DNA from: Isoetes taiwanensis
Lineage: Eukaryota > Streptophyta > Lycopodiopsida > Isoetales > Isoetaceae
DNA length: 64,000 nt
Assembly: GCA_021234155.1 (NCBI GenBank)
Contig: JAJEKV010000011.1
Location: 22,518,416-22,582,415 of the forward strand
Reading direction: 5' to 3'
Shown: one piece after another, positions 56,637 through 64,000 of the stretch
How the letters are laid out: every line of letters starts with the position of its first letter
Position numbering within the stretch: position 1 is the first letter of the stretch
The notes under the pieces: model-generated
Told to the model about the DNA's origin: nothing
The model's database searches: none
What the model saw: the letters and a program-made list of their open reading frames with translations, nothing else
Made by a program: the position numbers and the translations under genes

Positions 56637-57663
56637 ATGGCTAGCCAAGCAGGAACGGTAGGAGCCACCAGGGAGGAACTCCAACAGGATCTGCAAGACT
56701 TCCTAGCACAGATGGAAGTAAGATTGGAGACCAGGGTGCCGAGGATGGATGCGCTAAATACACTGGCGGGTGCGGTACAGCAAAACAAAGAGGCGATAGG
56801 AAAAGTGGAGGATCGGGTGCAGGTGGTGGAGGAGACGGGAGTGGAAATTCGGAAGAGGATGGACGAGGTGGAGAAAGAAAAAGCTGAAATCATACAAAGG
56901 TTGGTGACATTAGAAAAGAAACAAATAGATCTAGATGCGTGGCAGAGTTTTGATAGGATAAAACCTCACATACTGGAATTCAAGGAGTAGGAAAGGATAA
57001 AGCATGACGTAAGATTGATAGGGGTTGCCGAAAGGCCTAACGAGGACACGTTCCGTGTCACTGCAGAAATACTGGAGAATGTTTTCCAGGAGCACAGGAA
57101 TGTGATGGTGAAAGCAGTGCGGGCGGGTGCATGGAGAGGAAGGGCGAGGCACATAAATATAACTCTGAGGGACATGGCAGCCAAGGAAAGAATCATCCGC
57201 GCAGGGTTCAAGCTCAGGAACGGACTCAAAGTACAAGAGGCTCTAACAGCCATGCAGAGACAAGGTTTGCACAGGGAACTGGCAAAAGTCAGAGAATTAA
57301 GTCGGGCGGGAATACAAGCAGGGGTGAAAAATGGGAAACTCTATCTCAAAAGAGGACGAGAGAACACATCACAGGATCAAGCAACGCAAGGAGACGTGAT
57401 GGACCCACAGGACCTGAAGAAAGATGGGAATCCCGAATTGGAAGCAATGAGGGGCGGGGACCAGCGATCTGAGATAAGGGGAAGAGTACCATCTGGATCG
57501 GTGGACGGGGAAGCCCCCAAGATCCTAACCGCGACCGCGGTGGGGTGGGGAGGAGGAAAAAAGAGGCCTTTAAAAGACCTAGACCAAAGCATAACCCCGG
57601 CAAAGGGAGGCGAGGGGAGACCGGGGAGCAAGGGCGAGGAGACAAGTAAAGAAAGGACACGAA
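56637..57663 (+). pseudogene. L1-type ORF1 protein (coiled coil, RRM, C-terminal domain) with one in-frame stop, truncated by a Ty3-type LTR
   Basis: ORF1p binds LINE RNA and acts as a nucleic-acid chaperone. Residues about 1-115 form a heptad-rich coiled coil (QDFLAQMEVRLETRV to TLEKKQIDL). The RRM-like part contains LIGVAERPNED and the C-terminal domain contains INITLRDMAAKERIIRAG, typical of L1 ORF1. Frame 56637-57719 is continuous except for a TAG at 56988-56990, one base from CAG, so KE-stop-ERIKHD could be KEQERIKHD. The last about 18 codons of the open frame belong to the LTR that starts at 57664. ORF2 would lie right of the Ty3 element, outside the window. Confidence 0.82.
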
Positions 57664-58251
57664 TGTTTGGGGTCCGGGTTCGGAACTCCTGCAAGACAAC
57701 CCTCTGTGAGGACCCTTGATCTAATGAGGAGAATCAGGACTATGTCACGGGGATTTGCAAGAAAAGACAGGAAGAAGAAAAACCAAACCAAGGGAACAAT
57801 GAGAGGAAATGATAAACTTCCTTGATATCAATGATGAACATACATGAGCTCTCATGTCGAGAAAGGCCCGATCAAGAGACAAGACTCAAAACTCATCTAA
57901 AAAACTCATGTGCTAGCTCTACTCATATATATAGTACAATGGCCTTTGGCCCAATATAGACACTCTCCGATCTGGGGTGCCGACTTACGGAAGGAGGCCT
58001 GATTTCAGAGGAATGTTGGCGGTGCCTCTTGAAGTGCCTCGAATCCGCCGGACACGTGGGCGGTGGCGGGCCATCACTTGTCTGGCCGGCCTCTTGTTGT
58101 GGGGACGCCTTGACTTTGGCTGCGTGGGTCTGGCCGCTTGTCTTCTGGCGAAGCTTTTGATGGCTGACACATAGGCATTGTGGATCCTTGGAGCTTGACC
58201 TGGTCCGTCAGATGCATGAATAGTCACGAACCAGAGGCACAGGGACTAACA
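57664..58251 (-). repeat. 3' LTR of the second Ty3-type element
   Basis: 588 bp; plus-strand ends TGTTTGGGG and GACTAACA. Adjacent PPT at 58252-58265 shows it is the 3' LTR. Similar to the two LTRs of the first copy, with scattered changes. Confidence 0.92.
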
Positions 58252-58370
58252 CTCCCCCACCAAGCGACACTTTCGGAGTGAAGAAAAGGAGCACTTTGAA
58301 GGTGATGAAATCCGGATCTTAGCGGTGAATGAGATCAAAGACTAAAAGGCACTGCCGAACACCTTTGTCT

Positions 58371-60122
58371 TCAATAGAGAGTTACGGCCAAATCGAAGAA
58401 AATCTGCGGTTCGCGATGGAACATCCAGGGACCATCGGCCCCATGCCACTTCGGAAAGAAAGAGGTGGCGGCAACCACATAATCCGAATAGCGTGAAGGA
58501 ACTGGAAAATCAACCGGCAGGTTACTACGATGGTGATATAGCCGCCCGGTTTGAGTGCGAGCCTCATCAGCGGTCAATAGCTTGTTTAACATGCTTGTTG
58601 TTAGTCCGCGGATCACGTGGTCCTTTTCTAACGAAGCGTGGTCACGGACCCATTTCCGAGAAGGGTGAACCCGTGAGGAGGATTGCCCAGAGCATTGAGG
58701 CGGTGATGGCAATCTCCGCGTCATCAAAGTTTTACGTTTAGAACCTCCGTAAGCCGATCGTGGAGGGATGTGGTGCCGAAGTCTCGTGGAGGAGAGCTGA
58801 GCCGTTAAAGAGGCAATTTGAGCGTCCACGCCTCGTAAGGTGTTGAACTTGAGTCTTTGTAATTGTCACAAAGCTTCCCCTGGAGTACAAAGCGTCGAGC
58901 TTAGCAATATCTTTCTCCTTGTCACTAAGGAGGGTGGCTTTGGACTTGTTTTGCTCAATAAGTCACGAATTTGGATTGAAGCTGAGCTGTTGATCTGCAA
59001 GTGGCTGGTCTGATCTGTGCATTTTGAGATCTATGCGGGCTGTAAAAAGAGCCCCGTGCTTTTCTTGAAGTTGGGCTTCCAAAGTTTGAACATGTGCGAT
59101 TCACGGCTTGAAGGTCACGGTGAACGCATCTCAGGCGTCCGGGGCCGTGTAGACCCCATTCATGAGAGCTTCTTGGGATTCTTGTAACTTTAGAACAGCA
59201 GCTTGAGCATCCTGGCGTCTTGATACAACAGGTGGCGAGGGTGCGAGGCGGAGGGGCCTGCTTTGTTGCGTGTTTGAGACGTTTGTGAGACATGATGAAA
59301 GTGGAGGGCCTCGTTTACGTAGAGGAGGAGGAGACGATGACATGCGTGGGTGTTATCTTTGGACATGACCCGGAAAGAAGAAGAGGCGTGAAGTGCCAAC
59401 TTGTGGATTTTGAGGAAGTGAATGAAGGGACGGTTGAGTGGAAGCATGAGAATGAGGAGGTGAGGGAGGAAAGTAATGACCAGATGAGGGCTTGAAGATG
59501 GCCTCCCACGGAAGTTTCCGAGGTAGAAGTGGCGGCCTGAAGGCGGTCCAACTTCTTGAGAAGAGCGGTAAAAACAACAATTGGGGCTAATCAATGTGGT
59601 GGTTGGAGCGGTAGCGGTGATCACCATATTATAGAAAGGCTTATTGATATGGGTGTTCTTGATAGAATACCCAAGGTACTTTATGCCTACGAAACTTAAC
59701 AAAAGTTTCATGGGGCTTGTCAATATTTTGAGGCGATGCGCTTTGCGTGATAGCGGGAGCACCAAACTTCGGTGGCGTCAAGATCCCCAGTATGGCGGAC
59801 CAAGATAAACAAGGGGGTTGCAAAGGGATATGGAATACCTCGAAATTAAGTCTTTGGAGTGATTGAAATGGTGGTGCCATCGACCCACTGTAGTGTAGCC
59901 ATTCTGGGCCGCTGGCCGATGTGAGCGATGAACCGCTTCAACCGGTGCGGATTTGGACCGGAAGTTCCATTTGTGAAAATTAGTAAAAGCTTCCCTCTGC
60001 GACTTTTCAATTCGGCCAACCAGGGCTTCATGGAAAGTGGGCGCTCAAGAAAGATCTGGACTCAAAAAAGCCCGGTTCCACGGGAGCGAAGCTTGAAGTG
60101 TAGGAAATTTTGGGGCAGCCAT
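58371..60122 (-). pseudogene. Third ORF of the second Ty3-type element
   Basis: Starts at 60122 (MAAPKFPTLQA). Clearer N-terminal part than the first copy: PHRLKRFIAHIGQRPRMATL then QWVDGTTISIT, followed by FHIPLQPPCLSWSAILGIL. Heptad-rich second half down to about 58400. Conservation of start and central block between two copies with independent frame errors argues that this ORF is a real component of the family. Confidence 0.6.
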
Positions 60123-61058
60123 GGTGAAAAGCGTCGAACGAAGGAACCGCTTGAAGAAGGCGGAGAGCAAAGAACGAAGAGCGAAGAAGCCAGAGAGATC
60201 TAAAAGGTTTAGAGGCGCAAAAGGTGGGCGGCGGGGGCATGATAAGGCGAGAAGCAACCGCTTGATGGTGCCAGTGTCTAAAGATGCCAAGGAGGCGATT
60301 GAGAGGCAAAAATTTGGCTAAGTCCCCAAACAACAAAGGAGAAGGAATGAGCGGTGGAGATGGCGTGAGAGAATGATGGGATGTGACAGGTGGCCAAAGG
60401 ACACACATTAATGTTAAACGGGCATGAAAAGAAGGAATGGCATTTAATGTCAAGCAACTTCGAAGTGGGATATCATTAAAAGGAATATGTCGGAAGGTAC
60501 CATGGCGAGATATGCCCGGGAGAGAAGATTCTCATTTAGAAACAAAATTGCATTGCAAACACGTTTGGCGATTTTGTGATTGGTCCACGTCGACAAGGAG
60601 TTCCTCGATTGGCTATATAAGACGAACCGGGATTGAAGCGAAGGCATCCGATGGCGCTTCAAAGATGCTTGCGGTTTGAACGAGAACGCACTATGCCCAC
60701 TAACCTGCCGGGAGTGGATTACCCGCAAGATGGATTGTGCGGACCTCTTGCGGCCCCGCCACAATCGCGGGCTGAGAATGGATGGCTGGTGTGCGGGGAT
60801 GGCTGAACATCCGATCCGAAGACCAACGCGATGGAGGTGGTTTACACGCACCTGACTGGGACCACGGCGAGAACCTCTACCACATCCTGCGCATCACCTC
60901 CTCCTCTGCCTAGTAGAGGGTTTTTCTTCTTAGGACTTAGTAGATAGGGCTCTCCCCGAGCCCGTTTTGTATATAGGCGCGCCCATAAGCGGAAATAGCC
61001 GGGTACGTACCCACATTTTGTAAAAAATTCCACCTATAATATAATATGCCACCTTGTT
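60123..61058 (-). other. Spacer between integrase and third ORF, second Ty3-type element
   Basis: No coding-strand frame of note; homologous to 43290-44307. Confidence 0.5.
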
Positions 61059-62110
61059 TTAGTCACTTTCGGTTGTGGTTGTGGCTTGAATCATCGTTTG
61101 TTGATTGTAAACTTTACGTGGGATGAAATGTTTTGAGGCGAAAGCCATTAACGGTGTAGGTAATGGAGTGCCATCTAACTCAACCCGGTTGAAAAACGGT
61201 AGGTCGAACCACTTGAACAATTTGATAAGGGCCAAACCAACGAAACTTAAGTTTACCCGAAAATTTTTGTGCAGAATCATAAAGAAGAACCAAATCTCCT
61301 TGTTTTGAATGTTTTTGTCTTCAGCCGTTTGTCATGTAAAGATTTTTGGTAACTGTTGTCCATGAAGAACACGAATATAAGCATCCTTCTAAGTTCATCC
61401 AACTGTTCCAATTGATAAACCCCTTTCTTTGAGTCTTGTGGTAGGATTATGGGCGTGCTTGGTTAAAAACGGAGAGTGGGGAGAATGTACTCAAAAGGCA
61501 TGAGAGCTTCTTGACCATAAACCAATTTGAAAGGAGTGTGACCCGTAGCTATTTTGAAACAAGTATTGTAAGCCCAAAGAATAAAAGAGGGAAGCTTGGT
61601 TTGCCGGGCCAAGTCGCGAAGCGTCACAAATTTTTCTTGAGAATTGTGACCGAGTTTTGTTGGTGCTTTCGCCAAACCATTCCCTTGAGGATAGTAAGGT
61701 GTGCTCTTGTGATGTTGTATCGAGGAGATAATCCGTCCAGCTCCTTGATGGTATGATTGATAAAGTGGACACCACGATCACCGGCCTCCCTCAGGGGGGC
61801 GAATCGCGTGATGATTTGTTGATAAATAACCTTGGTTGTGCTTGCCGCAGCAGAGTTGTCTGGAAGTGCGCAAGCTTCCGCCCATTTGGTAGCCGTGAGT
61901 CGCTGAGAACTGTAATGTAGCGGCACGGGTGTGCCGCGCAGAGGATCGATGGGTCCCACAAAATCCATGCCCCATTTGCTAAAGGGAAGTGGCGTATGAC
62001 CGGCGCGCCAAGGGAAGAGCGTCGCGGGCCGTGGGGTCGCCCCACACGCCGGCAAGCATCACACGTCTTGGCGTGGAGCGTGGCGTCTTTGAAGAGCGTG
62101 GGCCAAAAAT
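61059..62110 (-). pseudogene. Integrase of the second Ty3-type element
   Basis: PFSKWGMDFVGPID, DRGVHFINHTIKELDGL, GMVWRKHQQNSVTIL and a C-terminal VELDGTPLPTPLMAF can be aligned with the first copy. The region of the third acidic residue reads through a frame shift, so its state is unknown. No intact protein. Confidence 0.75.
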
Positions 62111-62384
62111 AACCAGAAGAAGGATTTTATGCGTGTGGTGTCACCATGAAAATGACCACCACCGGTGCCCTTCATGGGCTTCTCGAACAATATCCGGGAC
62201 CTCATGAGGGAGAACACAGTCATCGAAGGATGGTATCCTTACCCTTTTGTAAAGATGGCCTCGCAACCATGGTGTAGTCCGCGGACCTCGCGGAGAAACC
62301 GATGTCGACGGGATTGTTGCTTGGCTTGGAGAGGCGTGGCGTTCTCACGGGGAAGAGCGCGCGGTGAGGAGATAATGCTGAAAG

Positions 62385-62830
62385 TCATGAAACCAATGAG
62401 GTGTTGCCGTGACCAAAAAAGAGTTGGCGTCGGGGAAAGGCATCCGAGACTCCGATTAGAGGATCATCCAGTGGGATCGTGAAAGATAATCCGGGACAAC
62501 ATGAGATTTGCCGGTTGTGAACAATTTCAAAAGGTGCAAATTCTTGCGGAAGGAGGACCCAACGATCAATGCGGCCCGTGGGCGTGGATTTGTTGATCAA
62601 ATAAAGAAGTGCCCGGTGGTCAACAAAGAATTTGATCCGACTGCCCAAAAGATAGTGACGGAGGCGTTGGACGCGAAAATTAAACCCAAGGCTTCGCGCC
62701 TGTGGCGAGTAGTTGCGTTCAAAGCCAGTTGAGTTTCCTGGGGCGCGGTTTGGTTTGTCGATTAATGCGCATCATATTCTTGAGAAAGAACGGCTCAATA
62801 GCAACGCCGGAGACATCGACATGGACATGA
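62385..62830 (-). pseudogene. RNase H of the second Ty3-type element
   Basis: GSRIKFFVDHRALLYLINKS, then WVLLPQEFAPFEIVH and SCCPGLSFTIPLDD, plus PFHVHVDVSGVAIE further right. Same order as in the first copy, several frameshifts. Confidence 0.75.
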
Positions 62831-63600
62831 AAGGGCTTGTCCCATTGAGGAGGAACAAGAACCGGGCCTGAGTAAGCAAGAGCTTCAACTTGTTGGAAAG
62901 CATCCATCCTGGGAATTCCAAGCCCGGGTGGATTCATCACCGTGAGTTTATGAATGGGATCCGCAATGGTCAGCGAGTCCGGGAATGAAGGTGGAGTAAT
63001 AATTGACCTTACCCAAGAAAGAGCGTGTTTCCTTGATATTGGCTGTGCTTGAGCCTTGAGCACACCTGGTGATTTTAGCGAGATCCGTGGTGATACCGCT
63101 TTCGACCACATGTCCCAACAAATCCACGAAGTGGCGCCAAAAGGTGCATTTCACCGATTGAGACTAATGCGGACTCATCACATTTCACGAAAAGACGAGT
63201 TCCAATTTATCCAAATGGTCAGCCATGGAATCAGGCGCGAGAAGTCATCTTGAAAAATTTGCAAGAAGGGATTTTCCTTCATAAAATCATGAAAAAACGA
63301 GAGCATGATACGTTGAAACGTGGATGGAGAGTTTGATAATCCAAAAGGAACCACCTTGTAGGCAAAAGTGCCCCGGGTGGTGAAGGTCTGATTGAGATCC
63401 GATTGTAGCCAGAAAAACCATCCATGAAGGAGTACATCTCATGTCCGCAACCTCTTCGAACACAGTGCAGAAAGGGAAGTGGAAAATGATCACGCTCGGG
63501 CACGATTGAGTTTTCTTAGTCCACATAACGCGGATCTTACCATTGTGTTTGAGTGCAATGGCGATGGGGCTCACCCACTCGAGAATGTTTGACCTCATAG
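62831..63600 (-). pseudogene. Reverse transcriptase of the second Ty3-type element
   Basis: SNILEWVSPIAIALKHNGKI, DHFPLPF, EMYSFMDGFSGYNRISI and the following FGL-type region are readable in adjacent frames. The first catalytic Asp block (FMDGFSGYN) is better preserved here than in the first copy. Confidence 0.8.
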
Positions 63601-64000
63601 ATCAAACTGCGGCAAAGAAGAGTTTGTCAATTTCCACCTTGGCCGCGATCCGCGGTAATGGGGGTTGAGCGGTCTTTGTCGTTGCTAGACCGGGCGCATC
63701 GGACTTGGTAGGAATGGTGAGTTCCCCAAGGTTTTGTTGATCCCCGAAGATCTCGTAGCTCCGGGCAAAAATGTGTTTGAACTTTTTGAAGAGCGCGTGA
63801 CAGCCCTGTTACGATAGGGTGTCGGAAGATTGGCAGCAAGTCAGACAGGCTGATTGTTGCCTACGTCCACAATCTCGACTTCAGGAGTCTGAATATGGGG
63901 GATAACTTCCGTGTCCTGGACAATATGAGCAGGAGGTTGAAGCATAACAGGGTGCGTGGCACTCTGCGTGGTGAAAAAAAGAGGTTGCTGAGTTTCCTCA
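63601..64000 (-). pseudogene. Protease-RT linker of the second Ty3-type element, cut by the window
   Basis: Homologous by eye to about 46870-47210 of the first copy (for example the phrase GGTAGGAATGGT near 63710). No active site is visible inside the window. Confidence 0.6.

Larger units (their letters stand above)
57664..64000 (-). mobile_element. Second Ty3-type element of the same family, minus strand, cut by the window end
   Basis: The 3' LTR at 57664-58251 is homologous to 39740-40323. Then come PPT, third ORF, spacer, integrase, RNase H and RT in the same order and orientation as the first copy; protease, gag and 5' LTR lie beyond 64000. Inserted in the L1-type ORF1; the expected TSD is ACGAA (57659-57663). 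It lacks the extra 1 kb found after the PPT of the first copy. Frames are even more broken than in the first copy. Confidence 0.92.

Noticed and set aside
52718-57663. Joining the plus-strand L1 ORF1 and the minus-strand LINE ORF2 into one element
   Set aside because: They are on opposite strands, and the LINE's own 5' boundary with a 12-bp target duplication lies between them at 56338-56349.

Overview
This is nuclear DNA from a green plant, most likely a land plant outside the flowering plants, though I cannot name it. It contains LTR retrotransposons with plant-type PPT and tRNA-iMet-like PBS sites, a plant LINE with a zf-RVT tail, an L1-type ORF1 and spliced transposon genes. I see no ordinary host gene, rRNA or functional tRNA. 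Apart from short flanks, the whole window is nested mobile DNA, and target-site duplications (TSDs) let most of the nest be dated relatively.

Layout. (1) 1-925 is unassigned flank. (2) 926-30263 is a minus-strand LTR retrotransposon (TSD AGAAA, PPT and PBS visible). It was later hit by an 8.7 kb TIR DNA transposon, copy A (2610-11352, TSD ACTG), and by an 11.65 kb plus-strand LTR element without recognisable pol (12905-24555, TSD TGACT). (3) 30293-56337 is a minus-strand LINE, split at 33146/52720 by copy B of the same DNA transposon (33147-52719, TSD ATAC). Copy B is itself interrupted by an 11.06 kb minus-strand Ty3-type element (39740-50795, TSD TTGGT). (4) 56637-57663 is a plus-strand L1-type ORF1, cut by a second copy of the Ty3 family (57664 to beyond the window end).

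The most interesting system is the DNA transposon present as copies A and B. It has 30-bp terminal inverted repeats, 4-bp TSDs and two divergent genes. One encodes a DUF7869-like protein with candidate RNase-H-fold acidic motifs, probably the transposase. The other, with several introns, encodes what looks like an amino-DNA methyltransferase (N6-adenine or N4-cytosine type): motif IV appears as ADIPYGF and is followed by a motif I of the LDAFxGxGT kind and [13 protein letters not shown]. Between the two genes, and inside the introns of the methyltransferase gene, each copy carries about 25 copies of a palindrome with core TATAAATTTATA, in places forming perfect 74-bp palindromes on a 30-bp period. 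A mobile element combining a transposase-like protein, a DNA methyltransferase and a large set of palindromic sites suggests a self-marking or self-regulating transposon.

Caution on sequence quality. Duplicated LTRs and other paired copies differ systematically at CAG/CTG (CAG against CGG, ACAG against CTGAG), whereas the LINE reads cleanly for 738 codons. This looks like a consensus error at CHG-methylated cytosines, so many broken frames in the LTR elements and transposon genes may be artefacts rather than mutations.
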